Positions 28,038-40,900 of a stretch of 64,000 nucleotides of DNA are shown in pieces. Source of the DNA: Symbiodinium natans. Taxonomy: Eukaryota > Sar > Dinophyceae > Suessiales > Symbiodiniaceae. The translations under genes and the position numbers were made by a program. The notes below the pieces were generated by a model. The model did no database searches. It saw only the letters and a list, made by a program, of their open reading frames with translations, and had not been told where the DNA came from. The stretch is taken from contig CAJNDS010002424.1 of NCBI GenBank assembly GCA_905221605.1, positions 536,709 to 600,708 of the forward strand, in the 5' to 3' direction. How positions within the stretch are numbered: position 1 is the stretch's first letter; each line of letters begins with the position of its first letter.

Positions 28038-30560
28038 GGGGTTACTTGCTGCCTCTGGTTTCCCGCCATTGGGGCAAAAACGCAAGCAACTTCAAACCAG
28101 GGGAGCCCTTCCCCGAAAAATGACGCCTTAAACCCTAAACCCTACCCTAAACCCTAAACCCTAAACCCTAAACCCTAAACCCTAAACCCTGGGGGCCCCG
28201 GCGACATCGCGAGGTTGGGGCGCTACGGGCCCTAGCACCCGCGCGCTCCGATCCTCTTTCGGGGCTGTGACCCCTCGCCTCAGCGCTGAGGAGTTTAGGG
28301 CGGAGGGTTGGGGGTTTAGGGTTTAGGGTTTGGGGTTTGGGGTTTGGGGTTTGGGGTTTGGGGTTTGGGGGCTTGGGGGCTTGGGGGCTTGGGGGCTTGG
28401 GTTGGGGTTGGGGGTTTGGGGTGCGGCGTCTTTGAGCTCGGGGCCTGCGCTTTCTGGCACCGAAATCTGCGAGGATTCCCACGATAGGCTTTCGGCATTC
28501 AGGGCTTCAGAGACCCCGAAAGACCCTAAACCCCCTAAACCGCCTAAACTCCCTGAACCCCCCCTAAACCCTAAACCCTAAACCCTAAACCCTAAACCCT
28601 AAACCCTAAACCCTAAACGCAAGAAGTTTTCCCTTTACTGCTCAGGAGCCAGCGGCAAGTCAATCTTCTTCAGCCATCCTCTTTCTGTTGACGCACTACC
28701 TTTGAGCACAAACCTTGCGGCGGCTTGGGGCTTCGAACTTTAGGGGCTTAGGGTGTAGGGTTCAGGGTTTAGGATTTAGGATTTAGGGTTTAGGGTTTCG
28801 GGTTTCAGGTTTAGGGTTTAGGCTTTCGGGTTTAGGGTTTAGGGCTTCGGGTTTAGGGTTTAGGGTTTCGCGTTTACGGTTTAGGGTCTCGTGTTTATGG
28901 CGGGCTGCGCATGCCGGAGCTGCTGAAAGCACATCTGCGAAATTCATCCTCCATGGCCTAAACTCTGACCCTGGGGCCGGACTCAAACGCAAAGCTCCAA
29001 ACCCCAAAACCCCAAATCCTAAACCCTAAACCTAAACCCACAACCTAAACCCCTAAACCCGTAAACATCCCAAGACTACCCAACCCAGGGCCAACTCCTG
29101 CGGGGGTACCGGAGCAGGCTTGTCCTGGGTCCCCACAGGCCCAGCAGTCCCCAAGCAAACAGATACCACGACACGCGCCCTTTAGGGTTTAGGGTTTAGG
29201 GTTTAGAGTGTAGGGTTTAGGGTTTAGGGTTTAGGGTTTAGGGTTTAGGGTTTAGGGTTTTAGGGTTTAGGGTCGGAGCCTTGGGCCGCATGCCTCATTT
29301 TCCTGGTTTCGCCTTGGGCAGGACCAGCTGCCGGGTCCGGTGGACCAGGCGAGCTACGCAGCTGCAGCGAAGCCTCTGGCAGTGGCTTAGGGTTTAGGGT
29401 TTAGGGTTTAGGGTTTAGGGTTTAGGGTTTAGGGTTTAGGGTTTAGGGTTTAGGGTTTAGGGTTTAGGGTTTAGGGTTTAGGGTTTAGGGTTTAGGGTTT
29501 AGGGTTTAGGGTTTAGGGATACGGAGGTTTCAGGGCTGTGGGTCACGAGCATCAGGGGCATGGCGTCCTCAACCATTTCACATCCCGGCCATGTTGAGGC
29601 AGCCGGCACATCCTTTAGCCCCTCCCCACTCATGCCAGAAGACCCGGTAGCAACAAGTCAGCCGTCAACCCTAAACCCTAAACCCTAAACCCTAAACCCT
29701 AAACCCTAAATCCTAAACCCTAAACCCTAAACCCTAAACCCTGCACTTGATGAGTCCTTTTTCCTGGGTGTGGGCTTCGCTTGCCAGCCCTCCATCGATG
29801 TTCGCCTTTGAGATCCCCGTAGACTCGACCAAGCATCACCCCGCTGAGACCCCTACGCTGCAGGGCTGGTGCGAAGGAACGGACAAACTGTGTGAAGTTA
29901 TCACAAACCTGCAGAAGCCACACTGTGCTGTTATCTGATAATGGCGTCTGGCTGCTTAGTTGAAGCAACAGGAGTACCAACTGAGGAAACCAAATCAATA
30001 AATTCTTTCATCTATATGATTCTGACCGCCTAGTTTCCTCGGAGCTGAGAATCATGAACCCAAAGCCCTAAACCCTAAACCCTCAACCCTGAACCCCAAA
30101 CCCTAAACCCTAACCCCCAAACCCGAAACCCTAAGCCCTAAACCCTAAACCCTAAACCCCAAACCCGAAACCCTAACCCCCTAACCCTAAACACAGACGA
30201 GGACCCGCGCCTAGGCGACTCGGAACCTCACCGGCTTGATGGTCAGGTCCTGGACCAAATCTGGGAAATGAACCCCCAAAATATTCAATTCCATAGCCCC
30301 CCCCCCCGTCCTTCCCCCTCTAAGCTTTAAGGTTTAGGGTCTTGGGGTAGGGGTATTCCGAACCTGTTCCTGAGAACCTTTTTTTTTGCAGCATGAGTAT
30401 TAGGGTGGTAGCCTTCCCACTCTCAACTTGAAGGTTTAGGGCCTTGAAGGGGTCGGCTTGGGGCGTTGGGCGTACGGCTCCCCAGAATCGAGACGACCCC
30501 CCCTGAAGCCCCAAACAAACCCCCCAGGCCTCAAAAACACGCTGGGCTGGGGGATTCAAT
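28030..30560 (-). CDS. Exon-like islands, possible 5' exons of the PAN/mucin gene
   Basis: Minus-strand readings: 30320-30559 PTPQADPFKALNLQVESGKA then TTLILMLQKKRFSGTGSEYP, about 75 codons; about 30215-30290 NILGVHFPDLVQDLTIKP followed by GTGAGG; about 29745-29990 TPLSDNSTVWLLQVCDNFTQ; about 29090-29185 VVVSVCLGTAGPVGTQDK; about 28890-28950 AMEDEFRRCAFSSSGMRSPP; about 28625-28700 LKGSASTERGWLKKIDLPLA; about 28430-28505 NAESLSWESSQISVPESA; about 28045-28125 FFGEGLPWFEVACVFAPMAG followed by GTAACC. Several are open on the plus strand as well (29747-29938 with an in-frame ATG and stop, and 30195-30300), so strand rests on neighbours. No domain recognised. N-x-S/T sites at 29745-29990 fit the glycoprotein downstream. 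Confidence 0.35.
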
Positions 30561-30584
30561 GATTTAGGGTCTAGGGTGGGTCAA

Positions 30585-31020
30585 CCCTAAACCCTAAACC
30601 CTAAACCCTAAACCTCTCTTTCATATAATAATTTAAACCGTAATGACCTTCGCGGTTTAAGGCCCAGTATTCGTGGTTTAAGGCACAGAAATCGTGGTTT
30701 AAGGCCGGCCGTTCCCTTCGGGCTTAAACCAACGAATTCTGGGCCTTAAACCACGAATTCTGGGCCTTAAACCACGAAGGTCATTGGGTTTAAATTTAAA
30801 CCTTAATGACCTTCGTGGGGTTTAAGGCCGGTCGTTCCCTTCGGCCGTAAACGCTTAAGGCCCATAATTCGTGGCTTAAGGCCCATAATTCGTGGTTGTT
30901 TAAGGCCCATAATTCGTGGTTTCAGGCCCCGTGGTTTAAGGCCCATAATTCGTGGTTTAAGGCCCGTGGTTTAAGGCCCATAATTCGTAGTTTAAGGCCC
31001 GTGGTTTAAGGCCCGTGGAG
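30585..31020. repeat. Foldback element and 21-bp minisatellite
   Basis: 30632-30793 is an inverted repeat: TTAAACCGTAATGACCTTCG at the left, and CGAAGGTCATTGGGTTTAAA at the right. It also contains internal GGTTTAAGGCC/GGCCTTAAACC pairs. A second partial copy follows, then tandem units of about 21 bp (GTGGTTTAAGGCCCATAATTC) to 31020. No coding capacity. Confidence 0.85.
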
Positions 31021-31225
31021 ACGCAATGGCAAGAATCTGAAGTTAATAATATGAAGTGTGTTTGTTGTGTCTGTTGGTTTAGGCTGTGAAACTCAAATGA
31101 TTGGAGAATGCTTGTGTTTTTGTTTTTCTCAATGTTATGGGATTCTCTGGGTGGGTGGGTGTTATATCAGAGCCGTAAATAAACTTTACCATAAAACTGC
31201 TCGATCCGGAGCTGCTGAATCTTAA
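31020..31225. repeat. AT-rich spacer ending in repeat R, then CCCTAAA
   Basis: 31130-31222 matches the repeats at 5712-5804 and 50125-50213 (ATGTTATGGGATTCTCTGGG, then GGGTGGGTGTT, then GAGCTGCTGAA). All three continue directly into C-rich telomere-type sequence. An exon is not seen here. Confidence 0.6.
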
Positions 31226-31304
31226 ACCCTAAACCCTAAGCCCTAAACCCTAAACCCCAAACCCTAAACCCCAAACCCTAAACCCTAAACCCCAAGCCCT
31301 AAAC

Positions 31305-34300
31305 CCAGCCCGGGGCCTGCACATTCAGGAGAAGGAGGCTTGGCTCCTCTGTGAAATCGGGGATGCAGATGACGGCCGCCTCCTTGAGTAGCGGTTTAGG
31401 GTTTAGGGTTTAGGGTTTAGGGTTTAGGGTTTAGGGTTTAGGGTGTAGGGATTAGGGTTTAGGGTTTAGGGTGTAGGGTGTAGGGTTTTGGGTTTTGGGT
31501 GTAGGGTTTAGGGTTTAGGGTTTAGGGTGTAGGGATTAGGGTTTAGGGTGTAGGGTGTAGGGTTTTGGGTTTTGGGTGTAGGGTTCAGGGTTTGGGGCTC
31601 GGTGCTCAGGGCTGAGGGTTCTGGGTACAGGGTTTTATGGTTTTTTTAGGGTTTTTGTGGGGTTTTGGAGGGTTTTATGGGGTTTTATACGGTTTTTATG
31701 GGGTTTTATCGGGTTTTATGGGTATAGAGTATAGAGGTTTCGGACTTCGGGATTCGGACTTTAAGGTTTCGTGCTCACGGTTTGGGTGCTTCAGCTTAGC
31801 ACTTTAGGGTCTTGGGCGTAGGGTCTAGGGTTTCGGGTGTGGTGTAGGGCTTTGGGCTTCTTGCAGGTTTCGGTTTCGGGATGTCGGGTTGAGGGCTTTA
31901 GAGTTTAGTGGGTCGGTGTGGCGGCTTGGGGATACGGGACCTGGCATGACGAGCGTGGCGCAGGAAACTCACGAACACGCAAGCACGTGTGCTTGACCCG
32001 GGCGTTTGGGCTTTGAACCTGAAAGCCCTCAACCCCAAATCCTTCAATCCTTCAACCCGAAACCCTTACAAACGCTAAACCCTAAACCCTAAAACCCTAA
32101 AACCCTAAAACCCTAAAACCCTAAACCCTAAAATCCTAACACCCTAACACCCTAAAACCCTCAACCCCACATCCCTCTGCCCCTCAAGCTCACAATCTGC
32201 CTCGTTGGCACCTTCCACGCCAGGTCCGCTCACGCGCTCCTGGGGTGTGAGGGCTTCATGGGGTTAAAGCGCTTGAGGGCTTCGACTTAGGGGTTTAAGG
32301 CTTTAGGGTTTTAGGGTTGAGGGTTTAGGGGTTTAGGGCTTAGGGTTTAGGGTTTCGAGTTTAGGGTTTAGGGCTTGGGGAATGCAGGCAATTAAGGAAT
32401 GTCGGGTGTTTTGCGCAGGGTCGAGGAATAAGGTTCGTATTCCTCACGCCCTAAACCCTAAACCCTAAACCCTAAACCCTAAACCCTAAACCCTACACCT
32501 TGTTACCACACTTCTTTTGTGACCCAATAGTCCACCGGCAGAAAGGTTTCCGTGCGAGACAGAACAAGAAGAGGGAGAAAGTCCAGGCTTAGGCCCGAAA
32601 CCGTAAACCCTAAACCCTAAACCCTAAACCCATACCCTAAACCCTAAACCCTAAACCCTAAACCCTAAACCCTAAACTGAATTTAAGACCCTAGGCCCCC
32701 ATGCAACGTTTAGGGTTCGGTGTTTCAGGTTCCCTCAACTCCAAGCCATCCCAAGCATCACTGCAACCCCCCCAAGATCTCTGAACCCTAAAACCCAAAC
32801 CCTAAACCCTAGAACCTAAACCCTAAACCCAAAACTACCCTAAACCCTAAACTACCCCAAACTATCCTAAACCCTAAACCCTAAACCCTAAACCCTAAAC
32901 CCTAAACCCTAAACCCTAAACCCTAAACCCTAAACCCTAAACCCTGACCCTAAACCCTACACCCTAAACCCTGAACACAAGTCCCTGATCCCAAACCCTA
33001 AACCCGAAACCCTGAACCCTCAAACCCTGAAATCGGCCCAAGGCACCCAGGTCGCCTCACCGCAGTTGCCCGCAAAAAGGACGGCCCGGCCGCAAGCCTT
33101 CAGAACTTCATCCTAAACCCTAAACCCTAAACCCTAAACCGCTTAACCCCTAAACCCTTGAACCCTAAACCCTAAACCCTTAGACCCTTGAACCCTAAAC
33201 CCTAAACCCTGAACTCCAAACCCTAAACCTAGACCCCAAACCCTAAACTCTCAACTCTTAACCCTCAACCCCAAGCCCTAAACCCCAAACCCTAAACCCC
33301 AAACCCTGGCCGGTGGTAGCGGGGTTTTGGCTCAGGGTTGGAGACTTAGGGTTCCGGGCTTGAGGGGTCTGAGATTTGCGTTCTAGGGCTTTGGGGTTTA
33401 GGGTTTGATTGGGGTTTAGGGTTTAGGGTTTAGGGTTTAGGGTTTAGGGTTTAGGGTTTAGGGTTTAGGGTTTAGGAGTTAGGGGGATCATGTTAGGGTT
33501 TTGGGAAGTAAGGGTGTGGGAGATGTGGCGTTTTGGGGCCCCGCTGTTGCTGCAGGACAAGGCCTGAGGAGCCGCGGGGATCGCGAAGGGGTCCGACAAC
33601 CTTGGACATGCACGGGATGCAGGGGAGGAGATGCAACTTCAGGGTACAAGGTTTGGGGTTTAGGGTTTAGGGTTTAGGGTTTAGGGTTTGTTTGGGGTTT
33701 AGGGGTTTAGGGGTTTAGGGGTTTAGGGTTTAGGGGTTTAGGGTTTGTTTGGGGTTTAGGGGTTTAGGGGTTTAGGGCCCTGCTGGGTGCCCGAAACGGT
33801 AAGGAATATGCCACGTCAGAGACCCAAACATGGTCATAGGTGCGACTTCAAGCCAGAAATCTGATCCAACCAGGGTTTAGGGTTTCGGGTTTAGGGATTA
33901 GGTTTAGGGTTTAGGGTATAGGGTTTAGGGTTTAGGGTTTAGGGTATAGGGTTTAGGGTTTAGGGTTTAGGGTTTAGGGTTTAGGGTTTAGGGATTCGGG
34001 TTTAGGGTTTAGGGTTTAGGGTTTGGGGTTTGGGGTTTGGGGTTTAGGGTTTAGGGTTTGGGGTTTGGGGGAAGATAACCGTGACGGGTTGAGGCTCCAG
34101 GGTTCAGGGATCTGGGGCTTAGGGTGGTTCAGGGCAAGGCACACACGAAGCAGGTTCTCTTCTGAAACGCTGTGCACTTGATGGCTCACGGGCACTCATA
34201 TGTAGGGGCACGAGTACCCTAAACCCTAAACCCTAAACCCTAAACCCTAAACCCCTAAACCCCTAAACCCCTAAACCCCTAAACCCCTAAACCCTACACC

Positions 34301-34960
34301 ACACTCGAAAACCCTAGCTGCCACCACTCCTAGTCTTGCAAGATGCCCCCCAAAAATCTCGAGTCTCACCTAAAGGGGTTTGGGTGCCAGTGGTTTAAGG
34401 GCTCTGGGGGTTTAGGGGGTTTAGGGCTTTCGAGGTTAGGGTTTAGGGTTTAGGGTTTAGAGCTTAGGGGGTTGGGGCCCCGAGCTGTCAGAAGGAAATG
34501 TCTGGCTAAAATGTCTGGCTGAACATGTTGTGATGCTGGGACTCAATTTACCTACAGCGGGGGTGTAGGGGTTTGGTTTAGAGGTGTAGGGGTGTAGGGG
34601 TTAGGGGTTTAGGGTTTAGGGTTGAGGGTTGAGGGTTGAGGGTTGAGGGTTTAGGGTTTTTAGGGTTTCAGTCGATGCCACGGAACCCTGAGCCACAACT
34701 TTCGCGAAAGGCCTCAAGGGGGGAGATCTTTAGGGTTTAGGGTTTAGGGTTTAGGGTTTAGGGGGGTCTCGGCCAGCTTTTCTGTGATTTCGTCAGTTCT
34801 CCGCGTTCTTTGCTTGCTTTACTTTGTTTTTTTTGTTTGTTTGTTGTTTTTTTTTGGGGGGGGGGGGTGGCGGTCCATTCTGAACCCTGAGGCTGGATCT
34901 TTGGAGGGCTTCTTTCAGGTTTTCCTTGGGAGGCTCTCAGGCCTCCGTACCTGAGTCTTG
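31305..34960 (-). CDS. Exon-like islands, minus strand, unassigned
   Basis: Best minus-strand readings: about 31310-31385 AAVICIPDFTEEPSLLLLNV; about 32170-32235 RVSGPGVEGANEADCELEGQ; about 32400-32445 EEYEPYSSTLRKTPDIP after AG^G; about 32510-32590 FLPLLVLSRTETFLPVDYW; about 33030-33110 DEVLKACGRAVLFAGNCG with GTGAGG beside it; about 33535-33640 PCIPCMSKVVGPLRDP; about 33780-33865 SDFWLEVAPMTMFGSLTWH; about 34135-34200 HSVSEENLLRVCLALN; about 34680-34725 EAFRESCGSGFRGID; about 34775-34815 RRTDEITEKLAET. They are separated by telomere-type arrays. I recognise no family and cannot order them into one gene. Confidence 0.35.
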
Positions 34961-37900
34961 ACCCTAAACCCTAAACCCTAAACCCTACACCCTAAACCCT
35001 AAACCCTACACCCTAAACCCTAAACCCTAAACCCTAAACCCTAAACCCTAAACCCTGCGTCTTTTAGGGGGCTTGGGTTTAGGGGGTCCTCAGAGGTCTT
35101 TGGGTCCACTCCGCGCTGTCTCCTGTGAGGCCTTCCCACCTCCTTGCTTTGTTGATCTCTTGGAATGTTATTGTCCCTTATATTAACAGCTCCTTTATGG
35201 GGATTCTAGTAGCCCCCTATTCGAATCCCTGTTAAGGACTGCTAGTATAAGGGTAAACATCCCAAGCGATCTCCTTCTTATCCTATGTTTTCCGGTGCTT
35301 CCACGTTCTTGCGCATTGGTACCGTCGCGATGATTGCTCTTGTTGTTCTTAGTGCCAAGAGTCGCGAGACTTGATGCTCTTGTCTGTTTTCTTCGCAACC
35401 ACAGCCATGAAATGTTCGCAGATGTGACACTGTTACTGCCGTTATACCTACCATTATTGTTAATTAATGTTCATTCCGTGGGATTCAAGGCCTCGCACGG
35501 TCCCTCAAGCTGCGCATGTTGGGGCTCAGGATTTTGCTTTGAGAAGCCCACAAATATTCCACACACACACACACACACACTCACAAACAAACAGATAAGC
35601 CCACCAAAGAGAAGCAAGGAGATCAAAATAAAGTCCGCGAACCTACCCCGCTCCCACCCCCCAAGAGCAATCTCGAGAATGCCGAAACCCAAGCCGAGCA
35701 AGTCCAACAATGTCGGGGGTTTCATGCCAAACCCCCCTCCTGAATTGGGTACCCTTCCAGAAAGCTGCCTGAACCCGAAACCCTACCCTAAATCGTAAAC
35801 CCTAAACCCTAAACCCTAAACCCTAAACCCTAAAGCGCCAAAAGCCTAAAGCCCAAACCCCCGGATGGATCTGAACTGAAGCTTACCGTAAAACCAACTG
35901 GCAGGATCCGCTGCGCCCTACTTGGAGGTTCATGGTACTTATGAACCAATGATAACTGTGTAGTTTAGGGTTTAGGGTTTAGGGTTTAGGGTTCAGGGTT
36001 CAGGGTTTAGGGTTTAGGGCTTAGGGTTCAGGGTTCAGGGTTTGGGGTTATAACTGTACTTTTAACTGTACTTATAACCGGGGCTAATGAGGGGTTATCG
36101 GTACAGCTCTAATCGGTTCATAAGTACCATGAACCTCCAAGTAGAAGGGGGACCCAAACAAGATCTCCCCCGACTTGGAGGTTCATGAGTGCTTGTAAGT
36201 GGGTTAGAAGTAGGGTATTATGGAAAAAAAAGCCGTATTTAGGGGACTTAGAACCCTAAGCCCTAAACCCTAAACCCTAAACCCTAAACCCTAAACCCTA
36301 AACCCTAAACCCTAAACCCTAAACCCTAAACCCTAGTTAAAAGTACCCATGAACCTCCAACGGCGAAGAAAAGCCCCCCAAGAAATGGCCTGCAGGCGCT
36401 CCTTGTCCACAAGGAACTCGGGCCACCTGGGGGCCAGGTGGCGACGGTGCCTCCATGACGATGTTTGGGGTTTAGGGTTTAGGGTTTAGGGTTTGGGGTT
36501 TGGGGTTTGGGGTCTAGGGTTTAGGGTTTAGGGTTTTCCTTTTTTATTTGTTCCCCACCCTCGGTGTGGGGTTGTTAAAATCATGAACTCAACTCCTCTC
36601 CTCGCCCGGAACACTTCTCCTCGCCCGGTCTACTCCTCGCTCATCCCTGGAGTGCCCCTTCTTTTTGTCGGCCCACAGTTTGTAGGGTTTAGGGTTTAGG
36701 GTTTAGGGTTTAGGGTTTAGGGTTTAGGGTTTAGGGTTTAGGGTTTAGGGTGTAGGGTTTAGGGTTTAGGGTTTAGGGTTTAGGGTTTAGTGGAGTGCCC
36801 AGGCGCAGAGTGTCCCCGGAGTGCCCAGCCCCGGAGTCTCCCTGAGTGTCACCGGACTGCCCAGCCACCTGGAGTGCCCAACCCCGGAGTATCTCTAGCA
36901 AGAGAGCGTGGGGATGTTCGAAGTGAAATAACTTTATGTGTTTTTTGGGCGGGGGGGGGGGGGTTAGGGTGTAGGGTTTAGGGCTTCTCGGCTTCCAGTT
37001 GCGAGTTCGAGACGTGCACAATTTGGGCAAAAAGAAGATGTCGACTGAGCAGCGTCGTGCGAAAACCCCGCCGAAACGCAGCAAACCACGACCCCCTGTA
37101 GACCCAAGTAGAAAACCCGAAACCAGGAATCAAACATCCTATTACAAGCCCTCTTGCCCTGGAACCCTCGAAGCCCGCTACCCCCGATTTTTAAGCCTCA
37201 TCCCCTGCAAATCCTAAAGCCTACGCCCATCAAAGACCTCAACTCTCAACCCGAAACCCTAAAAACCTCTCTCTCTGACAACGGGCGGGCCAGCAAGCGA
37301 CCAAAGTGTCCAGGGCAGTCGCTGGTTCCGAGGCGTTGCCTCCCCGCGCTCGCGTTGCAGGCTCAGGGTTGGGGGTTTAGGGTTTCTATAGCCTGAAACC
37401 CTAAACCCTAAAGGGGGTGGGGGGGTGATTTAGGGGTTGAGGTTTTTGGAGGTTTAGGGCTTGGGGTTTAGGGATTTAGGGTTTAGGGTTTAGGGTTCAG
37501 GGTATGGGGCTAGGGTTTCGGGTTCAGGCTCAAGTTCCGGAACTTGCTGGGCCCCCGGCGCAAAGCGAGCTGCAAAGGTTGACCCGCGTGGCCGACGACC
37601 TGGCCAACGGTCCGAAACTGACTCCAAAAAGTTAAGTCTACTTGGAGGTTCATGGGTACTTGTCAGTAGGGTTGTAAGTAGGGTAGTTATAACCGTACTT
37701 AGGGGACTTAGAACCCTACTTATAAGTACCCATGAACCTCCAAGTAGGGCTTTGGGTTTACCCCTAAACCCTTAGACCCTGAACCCTATGTCCTTTCTCG
37801 GGTTCCGGGCATCTTCCCACCTGGAGCTCTGCAGTTTTGAGCTTAAGGTTTAGGGCGCCCCTAAACCCTAAACCCTACATCTTAGGGTTCTAGGGTTCTG

Positions 37901-40900
37901 GGGTTCTAGGCCTTCGGGTTTCGGGCCTGCGGGGTTGGTTCGCGTGGCGCCTTGGGGTTGGGGGTTTGGGGGGTGTTTTGCCAGGTCAAGGGAGCTTTTG
38001 GCTGAATAAACCCCAACCCCCAAACCCCAAACCCTAAACCCTAAACCCTGAACCCTGAACCCTGTCTCCCCTAAACTAGGCCCTAAACCCTAACCCCAAA
38101 CCCTAATTCCCAAACTCTAAACCCTAAACCCCAAACCACAAGAAACGCCCCCGTGAGCCCCCAAGGCCTCCGTAAACCCTTTTGGGTTTAGGGCTTAGGG
38201 TTTAGGGTTTAGGGTTTAGGGCTTACTTAGGGTTTAGGGTTTAGGGCTTAGGGTTTAGGGTTTAGGGTTTAGGGTTTAGGGTTTAGGGCTTAGGGTTTCG
38301 GGTTTAGGGTTTAGGGTTTCGGGCAAACCCTAAACCCCCGAACCCCAAAACCTCTTGCGAGCTCAGTGGGGCCTGGAGGTCTCCCTCGACGTGGCAATGC
38401 GGGTTGGCCCAGAGCTCCAAGTTTCCGGTCCTTTCGGAGGGTAGGGTTTGGGGTTTAGGGGTTTAAGGGTTTAGGGTCTAGGGTGTAGGGTTTAGGGTGT
38501 AGGGTGTAGGGTCTAGGGTTTGGGGTTTAGGATTTATGGTTCAGGGTTTAAGGGCTGTCGGCCTAGGGGGGGTTTAGGGCTTTACGGCCGTAATAGAGGA
38601 GCCGAGCCTGCGGCATCTTGGGAAAATGGCGAAGGGCGGCGCCAGCTGAGGCAACCTCGCAGGGGAGTGGTTTGCTCAGGGTGCTTGGGCGGTTAGACGG
38701 CTCGACTCGGGAAACTCGGCTAACAGGAAACGAGACGACTCTTAGGAAACCAGGCGATTCAGGAAATTGTCGGACACTGCCCGATTCTGGAAGCTAGCCG
38801 ATTCAGCAGAGTCGCCGCGGAAATGCCCCCATTCAAGCAACTCCCCAAAGGAAGGCTAGGGGTTAGGGTTTAGGGTTTAGGGGTTAGGGTTTAGGGTTTA
38901 GGGTTTAGGGTTTAGGGTTTAGGGTTTAGGGTTTAGGGTTTAGGGTTTATTCCAAATCCAGGGTTTACGAAACATAGGGGACCCGCAACAGAGATCCCCA
39001 AATAGTAGCGTTCCCTTATAGTAAGGACCCGAATAAGGCACCCGAAATTTCCGAAACCCCCAATTCGCCTGTGCAAGTTTCCCTATCGGTGCTGCCCGAG
39101 CCCCCGTTCCCAGAATCAGTTCCTGAATCGGGCAGTTTCCCGAATCGCGCAGCTTCCACAACCAGTTTCCTTGAAGCGCGAGGCAGCTCCCTGAATCCTG
39201 GCTTCCTAAGCCGCGGCTACTGAATCGTGGAACTTCATGTGTGGGCCTCTGAAACCTAAACCCCAACACCCCCAAAACCACCTGGAACACCCCCAAAGCA
39301 CCCTACACGCTTGCACCCAACACCCTCACTTCCTCCACCCCCTCAGAGCCCTCCTCAACCCTAAACCCTAAACCCTAAACCCTAAACCCAAAACCCTAAA
39401 CCCTAAACCGTGGGGGCTGGCTTCACCAGCCCTCTGCCAAAACTCCTGGAGCTCGAGCCCCCCCCGGCATCCTGAAACCCTGAAACCCTGAACACACCAA
39501 GCACCCAAAACACACCCTAAACCCTAAACCCTAAACCCTAAACCCTAAACCCTAAACCCTAAACCCTAAACCCTAAACCCTCCAAAAAAGCACACGAGCT
39601 CTGCCCCAAAATCCTCAGATCCCCTAGGCCCGGCTTCGAAACTCTCGCCAACTGGGGTGTCCCCGAACTTTTCAACACACTCAAACCCTCGGCCAGCTTG
39701 CTGCTGACACTTACCATGCTATAGATAGACTCTCAACCCCTAACGCCTATGAAACTACCTCAACCTGAATATCCCAGGCCCCCAAAAAACACAAAACCAT
39801 AGACCCCAAACGCCCAACACTGCCGCCTGGTTGACACGCCACAGTCGCCTGGCACGGTGAGGACTTGGGGGTTGGGCGATGTAGGGCTATTTGGGGCTTA
39901 TTGGGTTTATAGGGCTTGTAAGGCTAATAGGAACTTGTACTTTATGGGATTTATGTGTTTTTAGGGTTTACTTGGCTTCTGGGGCTTGTAGGGCTTCGCG
40001 TGCAGGCCTTATCCATGGCGGTGTCATGGGAACTTCTGCTGCCCCCACCCTAACTCTCCCCAATACCCAAGACGGGGCCCAGGGGCTCCGGGTTTACAGT
40101 TTAGGGTTGAGGTTTTAGGGTTTAGGGTTTAGGGTTGAGGGTTGAGGGTTTAGGGTTTAGGGTTTAGGGTGAGTGGTTTAGGGTTTAGGGTTTAGGGTTG
40201 AGGGTTTAGGGTTTAGGGTTTAGGGTTTAGGGTTCAGGGTTTAGGGTTTAGGGGTTTAGGGCTTAGGGTTCTAAACCCTGAACCCTATGAAGCCATGAGT
40301 CGCAGGAGCCAATGGCTTGGGATTCTTACCGCCAAGGGCTGGGGTCTGGTCTGCACTGTCGGGATGGATGCCCTCTCATATGACTTATATGCACACACGC
40401 TCCCTTCCCGGGCCTTCTCCACTCATGATGCACAACCTCGGTGAACGGCTTTTTCCAAGGTGTCTGAGGTCCTGGTTCCAACATGCAGAAGGCACTCCCA
40501 GCTACAAATCCGGCATCAGTTGCCTCATGAAGAAGGTGGCGCAGCAAAAAGAAACAAGAGCACAATTTGGGATGCTCCCCCTAATACTAACAGTCCTTCA
40601 TAGGGATTACAATAGGGGAGGGGGGGCGAACTAGGGAACTAGAATACCCTTTTAAGGAGCTGTGAATATAAGGGGGAGCATCCCCACAGCATTCTGGAAG
40701 ACCCGGCCGTAGGTGACACGCCAGGGGCCCCAGGAATAGGTCGGCCTGGAAAAAAAAAAAGCATCTGGGGTATATATATATATATGTGCATGAAAAAACG
40801 GGATATACAAATATCGGTTTTCCAGATATACTCTGTTTGTTGCTGCGTCATGTGGACACGTACTCGAGGCAATTCTGCACATCTATGTCTACCGATCTAC

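Noticed and set aside
29989-29996. AATAAA polyadenylation signal for a plus-strand gene
   Set aside because: A lone hexamer in AT-rich sequence. Dinoflagellates are not known to depend on AATAAA, and the strand of the adjoining frame is undecided.
34775-35158. Dynein heavy chain (TDEITEKLAET and EINKAR peptides)
   Set aside because: The two peptides recall the dynein segment after the stalk, but on the minus strand they would be transcribed in the wrong order, and no other dynein motif is near.
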